From: Eubacteriales bacterium
GTDB lineage: Bacteria; Bacillota_A; Clostridia; Christensenellales; Aristaeellaceae
DNA: 63,303 bases
Reading direction: 5' to 3'
NCBI GenBank assembly: GCA_029974035.1
Contig: JARKQG010000113.1
Span: 1 to 63,303, forward strand
Positions 39,177-48,694 of this stretch are shown here, in pieces; the stretch's first letter is position 1; the number at the start of each line of letters is the position of its first letter. The notes under the pieces are model-generated. The model saw only the letters and a list, made by a program, of their open reading frames with translations, was not told where the DNA came from and made no database searches. The translations under genes were made by a program, and so were the position numbers.

Positions 39177-40436
39177 GTGACCGTTCAGAAGGACAAAGCG
39201 CGCCTGCAAACCCTTGCGCGCGCGCTCGTGGAGCGCGTCCATACGGAGGAAAACAACGCGAAGCGGCTGCGCTGGGCGCGGCACAATGACCTGCTGCAAA
39301 AGGACGGCCCGCTTTTGTGGGTGTGTCCGGACGACGACGGCGGCTGGGCGGAGCTGATCCCCGAGGGGGCGCTGGTCTGTCAGGACGGGGAGCTGCGCCA
39401 GGCGGAGATCCGGCTGCTGCGCTACCTGTACCAGGCGGAGCATTTCCACGACGACTTTGTGTTCGAGCCCTGCCTGTACTTTGACATTCCGGGGACGTAC
39501 ACCGGGTACCTGTATGGCAACGTGGACCAGAAAACCGCCTGGGGCATCGACATCGTCAAGCCCAGGGTGGGGCAGACGGCGTATCATCTGGACGCGTTCA
39601 TCAAGGACGAAGGCGGCTTTGAGCCGCTGATGAGCCACGAGGTGGATTTTATCGAGGACACCGGGGCGCTGAAACGCCTGAAGGAAAAGTACGAGGACGC
39701 GCTGGACGGCATCCTTGAGATCAAATTCCAGCTGCCGTACAGCGTGCTGGTGCAGTCGCACCTGATCGAGCTCGTGCACCTGCGGGGGCTGGAAAACCTG
39801 CTGTACGATCTGTACGACATTCCGGATCTTCTGATGGATGTGATCGGGCACATGGCACGGTCCAAGGCGCGCCTGCTGACCAGGCTGGAGCGGGAGCACA
39901 GGCTGTTTGAAAACCGCGTCAACATCTACACCGGATCCGGCGGGCTCGGGTATACGACGGCGCCCCGGAAGCAGGACGGGGACATCCTGCTCGGGGACAT
40001 GTGGGGGTTCGCCGACGCGCAGGAGTTTGGCAACGTGTCCGCCGAGATGTTTGAACGGTTCGCGCTCAAAAACCAGAAGATCGGGCTGAACCTGTTCGGC
40101 ATGGGCTGCTACGGCTGCTGCGAACCGCTGGATGACAAGTACGACGCGGTGTTCCGGCACGTCGCAAACCTTCGCCGCCTTTCGGTCAGCCCCTGGACCA
40201 ACATCGAACTGGCGGCGGAGAAAATCGGCGACCGCGCCATCTATTCTTGGAAGCCCAATCCGGCGCTGATCACCACCGGGTTTGAGGACGAGGCGATCCT
40301 CGCGCTGCTGAAGCGGGTCAAGGCCGCGACCGGGAACTGCTATCTTGAAATCATCCTCAAGGATATCCGGACCGTCGCCCATACCAATCGGCACCTCGTG
40401 CGCTTTATCGATATGGTGTCAAGAGTATTTCAATAG
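39177..40436 (+). CDS. uroporphyrinogen decarboxylase-fold protein 3
   Basis: 419 residues, GTG start at 39177 behind GAGGGAGGG. A longer N-terminal part (LLWVCPDDDGGWAELIPEGALV) is followed by a UroD-like barrel with FGMGCYGCCEPLDDKYDAV and LRRLSVSPWTNIELAAEKIGD. The CYGCCEPLD segment may replace the zinc site of protein 2. The large divergence from proteins 1 and 2 argues for three distinct roles rather than tandem duplication. Confidence 0.75.
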   Translation: MTVQKDKARLQTLARALVERVHTEENNAKRLRWARHNDLLQKDGPLLWVCPDDDGGWAELIPEGALVCQDGELRQAEIRLLRYLYQAEHFHDDFVFEPCLYFDIPGTYTGYLYGNVDQKTAWGIDIVKPRVGQTAYHLDAFIKDEGGFEPLMSHEVDFIEDTGALKRLKEKYEDALDGILEIKFQLPYSVLVQSHLIELVHLRGLENLLYDLYDIPDLLMDVIGHMARSKARLLTRLEREHRLFENRVNIYTGSGGLGYTTAPRKQDGDILLGDMWGFADAQEFGNVSAEMFERFALKNQKIGLNLFGMGCYGCCEPLDDKYDAVFRHVANLRRLSVSPWTNIELAAEKIGDRAIYSWKPNPALITTGFEDEAILALLKRVKAATGNCYLEIILKDIRTVAHTNRHLVRFIDMVSRVFQ

Positions 40437-40447
40437 GGGAACGGCAG

Positions 40448-43081
40448 ATGAAAGACAGGGTTTTCGTGGTTTCTCACACGCATTGGGACCGGGAATGGTA
40501 TCTGACAAAAGCCCGGTTCCAGATGATGAACGTCGATATGATGCACCGGCTGCTCGCCATTCTGGAGGAAAATCCGGCGTTTCCCTCGTTCATGCTGGAC
40601 GGGCAGCTGATCGCGCTGGAGGACTATCTGGCGGTTTGCCCCGATGAGCGGGCGCGCGTGGAGGCGCTCATCCGGCAGGGGCGCCTGGCGGTCGGCCCCT
40701 GGTACGTGCTGCCGGACGAGTACCTGGCCAGCGGGGAGGCGCACATCCGCAATTTTATCGAGGGGATGCGCGTTGCGCGGGCGCACGGCGGCGGCATGCG
40801 GCTGGGCTACCTGCCGGATTCCTTCGGCCATCCGTCGCAGATGCCGCAGATCATCCGCGGGCTGGGCATGGAGGAGATGATCTTCTGGCGCGGCCCGGGC
40901 CCGGAGGTGCGGCATGCCGAGTTTGAATGGGTCGGCAGGGACGGGTCGAGCGTCCTGGCGCTGAACATGGTCTACGGGTATTCCAACGCCGCCAACCTGA
41001 AGGAGGACGCGCCCGTCCGCGAAAGGCGCCTGAACCGTGAGATCGAAAAGGTCATGCGCCTGTCGCGGCTGCGGCTGGCACTCCTGATGAACGGCAGCGA
41101 CCACATCGCGCCGGACGGCCGGGTGGCGGGGTGGATCAAGGCATACCAGGCGGAGCATCCGGCGCTTGAAATCACCCACGGCGCGCTCCGGGCGTACGTG
41201 GACGAGGCCAAGCGCCGCCGGGCGTATACGGCGCTTGAGCGGGTGTCCGGAGAGCTGCGTTCGGGCTACCGCGCCTACCTCCTGGGCGATACGCTCTCCA
41301 CGCGCATGCCCATCAAGCAGGCGCAGCGGCGCGTGGAAGGGCTGTTGGAGCGGCAGCTCGAGCCCCTGTTCGCGCTCCTCGCGCTGACGGGCCGATGCCC
41401 CTATCCCAGGGAAAAGCTGCGCCATCTGTGGAGGCTGGCGCTTGAAAATCTGCCGCATGACAGCATCTGCGGGTGCAGCGCGGACCCGGTGCACCGGGAG
41501 ATGCTCCTGCGCTACGATCAGATGCATGAAATCGGCGCGCACCTTCTGGCCTCTGCGCGGAGCACCCTCGCCCACGACGCCGAGGGCGGGGCGGACGGCG
41601 AGATCGCGGTCTTTTCCTGCGGACTAAGGGACGAAACCCGGCAGATCCGGGCGCGGCTCGAGCGCCTTCTGCACCCGCTGCGCTACGTGGAGTACGAGCA
41701 GGATCAGAAGCTTCTGGAGTTCGAAGGGGCGGACGACTGCCCCCGCCCGACGGGCGTCGTGCTGTGGGGGGCTGACGGCGTGGAGATTCCCGGCCGCGTG
41801 CTGGAAACCGCCGTGGAGGATACCGTCGAAACCAGCCTCATGACCCAGCCCACGATGAACCGCGTGCTGCGGGTGGACTGCGAATTTACGGCGGTGCTGC
41901 CGGCGATGAGCGAATCCCGCTTTGCCTACCGCTTCACCTATGACGAGGCGGCGGAGGCCGACGCGCTTGAAAACGAATTCTTTACCGTCGGCGCGGCGCC
42001 CGACGGCACGCTCCGCATCACCGACAAGCGCAGCGGGCGCGCCTATGCCGGGCTGGCCCGCCTGATCGACATGGCGGACGTGGGGGACGAATACACCTTT
42101 GACGCGCTGCCGGGCGATGTGCCCGTGGGCCTGGCGCCGGACAGCGTCCAGTCCGAGATCCGGCAAGGCCGCCTTTTGATCAGGGGCGTGATGAACCTGC
42201 CGGCGTCCTGCACGGCGGACCGGAAGGCCCGCTCGAAGGATGCGGTCGCGTGCGCGGTCACCATCACGGTGGACCTGCCCCGGAATTTGCCGCGGGTGGA
42301 CGTGGGCGTGACCGTCGACAACCTGGCGAAGGATCACCGCCTGATGGCCCTTTTCCCCCTCGGCGCGCGCGCGGAGCGATGCCTGAGCGATTCGATCTTC
42401 TCCATCGAGCGCCGCGACATCGTACGCGGCGCGGATGAAGACGCCTATCAGGGCTGGATGGAAAAGCCCAACAACAGCTTTTTCCAGAAGAACTTTGCCG
42501 ACCTGTCCGCGGGGGAGGCCGGCCTGAGCGTGTTCGTCCGGGGCCTGCCGCAGTTCGAGGTGCAGGCGGGCGACGCGGGGGATCAGCTGCGGCTCACGCT
42601 CCTGCGGTGCGTCGGCTGGCTCTCGCGCAAGGATCTGGCCAGCCGCGACGGAAACGGCGGATGGACGATCGAAACGCCCGAAGCGCAGCTTCCGGGCCCG
42701 CGGCACTTTGAGTTTGCGATCCACCCCCACGCGGGCGACGCGCCGCACGAGCTGTACCGTCAGGCGGTGGAATACGCTACGGAGCCGGTGGCGCTGCAGA
42801 CCGCCCGGCGGGGCGCGGGTGAGCTCTTGGCGCCCCGGAGCCTCATCCGGGTGGACGATTCCCGGGTCTTCCTGAGCGCCTTCAAGGCGGCGGAGGACGG
42901 CGCGGGGTACATTCTGCGCCTGGTGAACATGAGCGACGACGCGGTGCGCGCACCCATCCGGTTCTCCCGGCCGTTCCGGGTCAGTCTGACGGACCTCGCC
43001 GAGGGGGATGCCGGCGATCTCGAGGGCGGCCTGGTGGCACTGCGCCCGTGGCAGATTCAGACGCTGCGGCTGGAGGAATAG
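40448..43081 (+). CDS. alpha-mannosidase, glycoside hydrolase family 38 (first)
   Basis: 877 residues. The zinc-binding HTHWDREWY (His12, Asp14) and the nucleophile Asp124 in GYLPDSFGHPSQMPQI are present, then the helical middle domain (LPHDSICGCSADPVHREML) and C-terminal beta-sandwiches. No signal peptide: it trims imported alpha-mannosides in the cytoplasm. Last gene of the operon; its 3' 101 bases overlap the convergent second GH38 gene. Confidence 0.93.
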   Translation: MKDRVFVVSHTHWDREWYLTKARFQMMNVDMMHRLLAILEENPAFPSFMLDGQLIALEDYLAVCPDERARVEALIRQGRLAVGPWYVLPDEYLASGEAHIRNFIEGMRVARAHGGGMRLGYLPDSFGHPSQMPQIIRGLGMEEMIFWRGPGPEVRHAEFEWVGRDGSSVLALNMVYGYSNAANLKEDAPVRERRLNREIEKVMRLSRLRLALLMNGSDHIAPDGRVAGWIKAYQAEHPALEITHGALRAYVDEAKRRRAYTALERVSGELRSGYRAYLLGDTLSTRMPIKQAQRRVEGLLERQLEPLFALLALTGRCPYPREKLRHLWRLALENLPHDSICGCSADPVHREMLLRYDQMHEIGAHLLASARSTLAHDAEGGADGEIAVFSCGLRDETRQIRARLERLLHPLRYVEYEQDQKLLEFEGADDCPRPTGVVLWGADGVEIPGRVLETAVEDTVETSLMTQPTMNRVLRVDCEFTAVLPAMSESRFAYRFTYDEAAEADALENEFFTVGAAPDGTLRITDKRSGRAYAGLARLIDMADVGDEYTFDALPGDVPVGLAPDSVQSEIRQGRLLIRGVMNLPASCTADRKARSKDAVACAVTITVDLPRNLPRVDVGVTVDNLAKDHRLMALFPLGARAERCLSDSIFSIERRDIVRGADEDAYQGWMEKPNNSFFQKNFADLSAGEAGLSVFVRGLPQFEVQAGDAGDQLRLTLLRCVGWLSRKDLASRDGNGGWTIETPEAQLPGPRHFEFAIHPHAGDAPHELYRQAVEYATEPVALQTARRGAGELLAPRSLIRVDDSRVFLSAFKAAEDGAGYILRLVNMSDDAVRAPIRFSRPFRVSLTDLAEGDAGDLEGGLVALRPWQIQTLRLEE

Positions 43082-45779
43082 CCTCCGGACCCTGTGCGTC
43101 CGCGCTGCGTTCCAGCCGGAGCGTGACGATCTCATAGGGGCGCACGGCCAGATGGCAGACGCCGTCGGCCAGCGTTAGTTCCGCCCGCGCCCGCTCGTTC
43201 AGATCCGCCTTCCGGACCCTGGAAAAGCCGCCGATTCGGAGGGTCAGCAGAGTTTCCGCGCCGCTGTTTTCCCAGAGCCGCAGGATGGCGCCCCGGCCGT
43301 CCTCGGCCTTTTTGAAGGCGGAGAAGCGGACGTTGGACGCGTCCCAGGAAAAGACCGTCGGCGGAAGGGAGACGCATTTGCCCGCGCGCGCGCCGCGGAC
43401 GGCGTGGGCGAGGGGCGGGTACAGGTACGCGCCGACCCGGGGGTAGAAGCACTCGTCCGCGTCCAGCGGCAGATAGGAGAATTCAAAGCGCGTCCGGCCG
43501 CGGCACTGGGCGCCCTCCGAGGGCACCGACCAGGCGGCGACGCCCTTTCGCATCACCATGTTGATGCGGCTCATGTTGCCCACGCACCGCATGAGCGTCA
43601 GGCGCGCCGAGGGCCGGCCGGGTTCCCCCTCGAGGGGCGCGTAGTTGTAAAGCCCGCGGACCGCCAGCGCGAGGCCGCCCCGGGGCCCGCACACCGCCAG
43701 CCACTCCCGCATGGGGTAGACGGGCGTGGCCGGCTGTACGCACTCGGCCGGAGCCTCGCGAGCGTGATCGCGGGCGAGCTCGGCAAAGACGCTCTGACAG
43801 CGGAGCGCACCCTCCGCGCCCGGCGAGAAATCCAGCGAAAACTTGTGGTCGTCCGCTCGGTTGTCGATGGTGAGGCACACGTCCGCCCGGCGCACGCCCG
43901 CAAGCAGGGCCACCTCCAGGTTCATGGGGATATCCGCCATTTCGGCGCTGCGCCGGCCCGCCTCGAGGCGGGCGTTCACCCGCATGACAAAGCGCACGCG
44001 CATCCGCGCCCGCACCGGCCCCGCCTCAAGGATCTCCACCTCGGCGGCGGCGCTGCCGGAGGTGTACGCGGGGGACTTTATCCAGGTCGGCGACGAGTCC
44101 CAGAAGTCCCCGGCCTCCGCCTCCTCAATCACCTCCGCCTGTCTTTCAAAGACCCTGCCGGTCTTTTTGTCCCAAATGGTCAGGAGCGCACCCTTCGCCG
44201 TCACGCGCAGATGTTCGTTTTCCAGCCAATTTTCGCCGGTTTTCATCGGATTTTCGGGCAAGGACTGCCCGGGGAGGCAGCGTGCCCGCGAAAACTGCGC
44301 CCCCTCCGGCGGAAGCGCCACCAGCACGCGCTTGAGCTCCGCCGCGGGGTAACTGAGCGCGGAGGGTTCCCCGCGCCCATTGGGTTCTATCCCGGCGCGG
44401 GAGAGCACCTGGCACGCCAGGGGTTTGCCCTCCGGCGTCAGGACCGTCAGCCCGCGCGCGTCCACGGGAAGCCACAGCTCCGCGACCCGTCCCTCGGGCG
44501 CCGGACTCGGATCGAAAAACAGAACGCCCCGCTCGCCCTCCCGCCAGAAGCGCCCCGCTGCCCCGGCCAGCATGGCCATGGATTCCTGGGCAATGCCGGC
44601 GGCGCTCTGGCGGACGCGGTGGTACCGCGCCAACATTTCGTCGTGGACCATGTCGACGCAGGCGCCGTGAATGCCGTCGTGGGCGTGGTTGAGCATCAGG
44701 CTCTTCCAGGCTTCTTCCAGCGGCGCGTCCCACCCGCCGAGGCCCAGGGCGCGGGCAATCGTCGCCAGCGGCTCGGCGTAGCGGATCAGCAGGGATTCCG
44801 CCGCAAAGTTTGCCTGCTTGATGAAGGCGCGGGTCGAAAGCGCCCCCAGCAGGATGAACTGATGGCGCGTTCCGATCAGTTCGCGGCTGACTTGCGGCAG
44901 GGCCGCTTCGCGCGAGCGCGCCTTTTTGCAGTAGGCCTCGGGGTCGCTGATTTCAAAGAAGATCTCGTCCTGAAGGGCATTGGCGCGCGCCACGGCCTGC
45001 GCCACGCCCTCGTGGGGCGGCGAGTGATCGCAGCCCAGCATGACCGGTATGACGCGCGACGGAAAGTGCGCGCCCGTCTTTTGGACGTAGGCGATCATTT
45101 CGCGCGCGTGGCGGTCGGGGTCGTCGATGACCGTCATCTCCAGGTAGTGCTCGTAGGAAATGTAATCGTCGTAATACGGCGCGGGGCGGAACTGGGGCAG
45201 GAAGTCCTCCGCGAAGTTTTCAATGCCCTTTCCGTAGATGCGGGAATAGCCGTCCCGGAAGTGGGTGGCGCGCAGGGTGGACCCGTCCGGCCCCGCCAGC
45301 GTGAACTCGTCCGGGAAATCCTCTTCAATATAGGGCATGCCGCGCATGAACAGAAGGCTGTCAATGCCGAACCCGCGAAGGATCTGCGGAAGCTGCGTCG
45401 GGTGGCCGAAGTTGTCCGGCAGGTAGCCCACCCTCATGGCGCCGCCCATGCGTTCGCCCCGGAGACATCCCCAGAGACAGTTGCGCACCATGGCCTCCGG
45501 GTCCGGAATCCACTCGTCAAACTGCGTGTAGAACGGGCCGATTTTGAGCGCGCCCCGCCGGATAAGCGCCTCGAGCGCGCCCCGGTTTTCGGGGCGCATG
45601 TTCTCCAGGTATTCCTCCAGCGGGAAGACCTGTCCGTCCAGCACATAGGGGGCGGGGTCCTCCTGCGCCATCAGGCGCTCGAGGGCCTGCGCTGTCCAGA
45701 AGGCGAAGCTTTTGAGGGGCTGATACCATTCGACGTCCAGATGCCCGTGGGTGATGACGCACGCCGTGTACTTGCGCAT
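42981..45779 (-). CDS. alpha-mannosidase, glycoside hydrolase family 38 (second)
   Basis: 932 residues from the ATG at 45779. Zinc motif ITHGHLDVEWYQ (His13, Asp15) and catalytic GYLPDNFGHPTQLPQ; MLNHAHDGIHGACVDMVHDEML marks the helical domain. The conserved end (RPYEIVTLRLE) is followed by a tail of about 42 residues (Pro/Arg/Ala-rich), most of which is read antisense to the last 101 bases of the first GH38 gene. The family normally ends at TLRLE, so the tail looks like stop-codon loss. Last gene of the second sugar operon. Confidence 0.92.
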   Translation of the reverse strand: MRKYTACVITHGHLDVEWYQPLKSFAFWTAQALERLMAQEDPAPYVLDGQVFPLEEYLENMRPENRGALEALIRRGALKIGPFYTQFDEWIPDPEAMVRNCLWGCLRGERMGGAMRVGYLPDNFGHPTQLPQILRGFGIDSLLFMRGMPYIEEDFPDEFTLAGPDGSTLRATHFRDGYSRIYGKGIENFAEDFLPQFRPAPYYDDYISYEHYLEMTVIDDPDRHAREMIAYVQKTGAHFPSRVIPVMLGCDHSPPHEGVAQAVARANALQDEIFFEISDPEAYCKKARSREAALPQVSRELIGTRHQFILLGALSTRAFIKQANFAAESLLIRYAEPLATIARALGLGGWDAPLEEAWKSLMLNHAHDGIHGACVDMVHDEMLARYHRVRQSAAGIAQESMAMLAGAAGRFWREGERGVLFFDPSPAPEGRVAELWLPVDARGLTVLTPEGKPLACQVLSRAGIEPNGRGEPSALSYPAAELKRVLVALPPEGAQFSRARCLPGQSLPENPMKTGENWLENEHLRVTAKGALLTIWDKKTGRVFERQAEVIEEAEAGDFWDSSPTWIKSPAYTSGSAAAEVEILEAGPVRARMRVRFVMRVNARLEAGRRSAEMADIPMNLEVALLAGVRRADVCLTIDNRADDHKFSLDFSPGAEGALRCQSVFAELARDHAREAPAECVQPATPVYPMREWLAVCGPRGGLALAVRGLYNYAPLEGEPGRPSARLTLMRCVGNMSRINMVMRKGVAAWSVPSEGAQCRGRTRFEFSYLPLDADECFYPRVGAYLYPPLAHAVRGARAGKCVSLPPTVFSWDASNVRFSAFKKAEDGRGAILRLWENSGAETLLTLRIGGFSRVRKADLNERARAELTLADGVCHLAVRPYEIVTLRLERSADAQGPEAIPPAAASESATGAVPPGRPRDRRHPPRRGPSD

Positions 45780-45789
45780 GGTTCCTCCG

Positions 45790-47865
45790 TCATCGGCCGA
45801 GCACGAGGGCGCAGCCGGAATCCTTTTTAAGGCCGTGGAACAGGACGGTTTCGCCCCGCATCTCAACGGCGCCGGGATCGATGCCAAAATACGCGTCGGG
45901 CGAGAGGCGCCCGAGCCCCGGAACGGCCGCGGCCACCGGCTCCGCGCCGCCAAAGTTGTGGGCCACCAGCAATACGGCGTTTTCGCCTTCGCGCCGCACC
46001 GCCTGCCACCCCGTCAGGCGGCGGTATTCCTCCGCGCCCCGGCGCTCCACGTACTGGTCGCTGCGCGCCAGAATGGGGCGGATTCTGTCATAAAAGGCGA
46101 TGGACTCGTCCACGATCGCCCACTGCCAGTCGGCCAGGCGGTGTACGTCTCCCGACAGGCACATGCGCCCCAGCATGGCGGCGCTCAGGGAATAGCAAAG
46201 CCGCTCCCGGGTGTCCTCCGCGCGGAGCACGGCCCAGATCTGGTTGTGGCGCGCGGGGGTCAGAAGCGCGGTATTGGCGGCGATCAGTGGAATCTCCGGA
46301 CACTCGTGGGCGTCGGAGAAGCTGCTCATGTCGCTGACGGCAAACATGGACGGCACCAGCCGGTGGCCGCCGGAGGCGCAGTTTTCCACCACCAGACCGG
46401 GCAGCTCCTCCGCGATGCGGGCGAGATAGGCCTGGTTGGCCAGCACCTTGCGCCGCAGCCCCTCGCCGAGGGATTCATAGCCGTCGCAGCCCACGCCGAT
46501 CGATTCGTTGTAATCCACCTTCAGGTAGCCGAAGTTTCCTTCCTTCAGAAGCCCCAGCACCGTTTGGTCCAGATACCGCGTCACCTCCGGGTTTTCCAGG
46601 TCCAGCATTCTTCGCAGCCCCGCGCGGATGACGCGGCCGTCCCGCTTCAAAAGCCATTCGGTATTTTCGCCGGCCCGGGCGGTCGGCCCGACGTTTTCCA
46701 GCTCAAACCAGAGCCCCGGGATCATCCCCCTGGAGCGGATGTAATCCGCGGCGGCGCGGATGCCCTCCGGAAACATGTGCCCGGACACCTGCCAGTCGCC
46801 CATGTCGGTCTCCCAGTTGCCCTCCGGCCGGGCGTACCAGCCGGCGTCGATCACAAAATAGCGCATGCCGCGGCCGGCGATCCGGTCCGCGATGGCCCGG
46901 ATGTTGGCGTCGCTGGGGTTGCCCCAGGTGGTGCAGAATTCGTTAAAGACGATGGGCAGATCCCTTTCCGCTTCGCAGCGCGGGGGCAGCGCGTCGTTCA
47001 GAAATGACGCGATGGCGCGGCATGCCGAATCATATGAGCCCGCGCACGCCGTCACCAGCGCGTCCGGCGATGTCAGGCGCTCGCCCGGCGCAAGGCGCTT
47101 GGAAAAGTGCCCGAAGTCCTCATCGGCCAGGCCGCCGCTCAGGCAGAATTCCTCGGCCCGCCGGGTCAGCTCCATCTGCCAGGAGGAGGCGCCGCAAAGC
47201 TCCGCGCCCCAGGTGACGCCGCTTTTTTCGTCCTCCAGCGCGAGGAATGGGAAATATCCCTTTACCGGATGCGAGCCCAGCTGGCCAAAGCGCAGCGCGC
47301 GGTAGCCGATCTTCAGCCACGAGGTTTCCAGGTTGAGCCGCGCCGGCGTGTCGGAGAGCACCCGCCCCTCCGCGCTCCAGAAGGAGGCCAGGCGGTGGAT
47401 CTTGAGATGATCGTTGGCCTCGCCCTCCGCCATGGGCGTCAGGCCGCCCATTGAAAAGGAAGTCAGCAGTTGGACGGTCACCGGCTGCGCCCCGATGTTT
47501 GTCACCGCGGTGCGGACGGGCAGCGCCCGTCCCTCCGGGTAGAAGTCGGCCTCGTGGGATACTTCCACGCCGTTGCCGCGAATTAGGGTGGTCACGCGGC
47601 GAAACGCGCCCAGGTCCAGAACCGTTTGCCCCGCAAACCGGAGCGCCTGCGTGGTGGTGGAGTTGCGCATGGTCACGCCGTTTGAAAAGCCGGAATCAAA
47701 CCCGTCCCCCGCCAGGCAGACGTGGGCGAGGCTGTCAAAATACCCTTTGCCCGCAAACGGGGCAAAGCGGCCCGCGGGCATGACCAGCATGCCCACGCGG
47801 CCATCGTCGCTCAAAAGGTAGCGGAGCGTCAGGTGCTTCCCCTCAAAGGTGCTGTGCGTTTTCAT
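45790..47865 (-). CDS. alpha-galactosidase, glycoside hydrolase family 36 type
   Basis: 691 residues. N-terminal beta-supersandwich, then the barrel with WYARPEGNWETDMGDW, the nucleophile Asp in FGYLKVDYNES, and VVENCASGGHRLVPSM. No signal peptide. Members split terminal alpha-galactose, sometimes alpha-N-acetylgalactosamine, from oligosaccharides such as galactomannan fragments, which fits the neighbouring mannosidase. Confidence 0.88.
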   Translation of the reverse strand: MKTHSTFEGKHLTLRYLLSDDGRVGMLVMPAGRFAPFAGKGYFDSLAHVCLAGDGFDSGFSNGVTMRNSTTTQALRFAGQTVLDLGAFRRVTTLIRGNGVEVSHEADFYPEGRALPVRTAVTNIGAQPVTVQLLTSFSMGGLTPMAEGEANDHLKIHRLASFWSAEGRVLSDTPARLNLETSWLKIGYRALRFGQLGSHPVKGYFPFLALEDEKSGVTWGAELCGASSWQMELTRRAEEFCLSGGLADEDFGHFSKRLAPGERLTSPDALVTACAGSYDSACRAIASFLNDALPPRCEAERDLPIVFNEFCTTWGNPSDANIRAIADRIAGRGMRYFVIDAGWYARPEGNWETDMGDWQVSGHMFPEGIRAAADYIRSRGMIPGLWFELENVGPTARAGENTEWLLKRDGRVIRAGLRRMLDLENPEVTRYLDQTVLGLLKEGNFGYLKVDYNESIGVGCDGYESLGEGLRRKVLANQAYLARIAEELPGLVVENCASGGHRLVPSMFAVSDMSSFSDAHECPEIPLIAANTALLTPARHNQIWAVLRAEDTRERLCYSLSAAMLGRMCLSGDVHRLADWQWAIVDESIAFYDRIRPILARSDQYVERRGAEEYRRLTGWQAVRREGENAVLLVAHNFGGAEPVAAAVPGLGRLSPDAYFGIDPGAVEMRGETVLFHGLKKDSGCALVLGR

Positions 47866-47869
47866 GGCC

Positions 47870-48694
47870 CTATCCTTTCATGGCGCCGGCGGTAAGCCCG
47901 CTGATGAACTGATCCTGCAGACACAGGTAGGTGACGAGGACCGGAAGCGTCGCGAGGAACACAAACGCGAAGATCGTGCCGTAGTCGGAGGAATAGGGCC
48001 CGATGGCCGAATAGATGCCCACCGTGATCGTCTTGACTTGGCCGATGATCAGCGGCGTCAGAAAGTCGTTCCACATCGAAAGGCCGATAAAGATCACGGT
48101 CGTCGCCGTGCAGGGCTTGAGCAGCGGAAACAGAATGCGGAAGAAGATCGTGCCGCTGCCCGCCCCGTCAATGGAGGCGGCCTCCTCCAGCTCCAGCGGC
48201 AGGCCCCGGATGAAGCCGTAGTACATGAACACCGAAAAGGATACCGAGCCCGACGCAAAGATCAAAATCAGCCCCAGCGTGCTCCCGATCAGGCCGATGC
48301 CCTTGTAGAGCGTGACCATCGGCACGTAGACGATCACGTAGGGCACCATCAGGCCGACCAGGAAATACACGTAGGCGAAGTCGGTGAACCGGTTTTTGAC
48401 GCGCGCCAGGTAGTACGCCGCGGTGGCCGATACGCACACGCACACGAGGGTGCCGCCCAGCGCCAGCACCAGCGAATTTTTATACATCAGCGGGAGATTC
48501 ACGTTGGGGTTTGTCAGTACGTTCATCAGGTTGTCGATGGTGGGCGGGATGGGCAGCGCCAGCGGGTTGGCGCTGATCTGCGCGGTGGGCTTGAAGATGT
48601 TGATCAGCGTCAGGTACAGCGGAAAGACGCACGCGGCCACCATCAGCCACAAAAACGCCTTTGGCAGAACAGATGCCACGCGTTGCTTTGTCAT
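47870..48694 (-). CDS. sugar ABC transporter permease, MalG type (second operon)
   Basis: 274 residues. LWLMVAACVFPLYLTLINIFKP at the start and the EAA loop ELEEAASIDGAGSGTIFFRILFPLLKP. Its ATG overlaps the upstream permease stop as ATGA. Ends SGLTAGAMKG, as in many carbohydrate permeases. Confidence 0.93.
   Translation of the reverse strand: MTKQRVASVLPKAFLWLMVAACVFPLYLTLINIFKPTAQISANPLALPIPPTIDNLMNVLTNPNVNLPLMYKNSLVLALGGTLVCVCVSATAAYYLARVKNRFTDFAYVYFLVGLMVPYVIVYVPMVTLYKGIGLIGSTLGLILIFASGSVSFSVFMYYGFIRGLPLELEEAASIDGAGSGTIFFRILFPLLKPCTATTVIFIGLSMWNDFLTPLIIGQVKTITVGIYSAIGPYSSDYGTIFAFVFLATLPVLVTYLCLQDQFISGLTAGAMKG

Noticed and set aside
43404..45830. 808-codon open frame on the plus strand opposite the second GH38 gene
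   Set aside because: No family features; exact shadow of the real gene's codon pattern.
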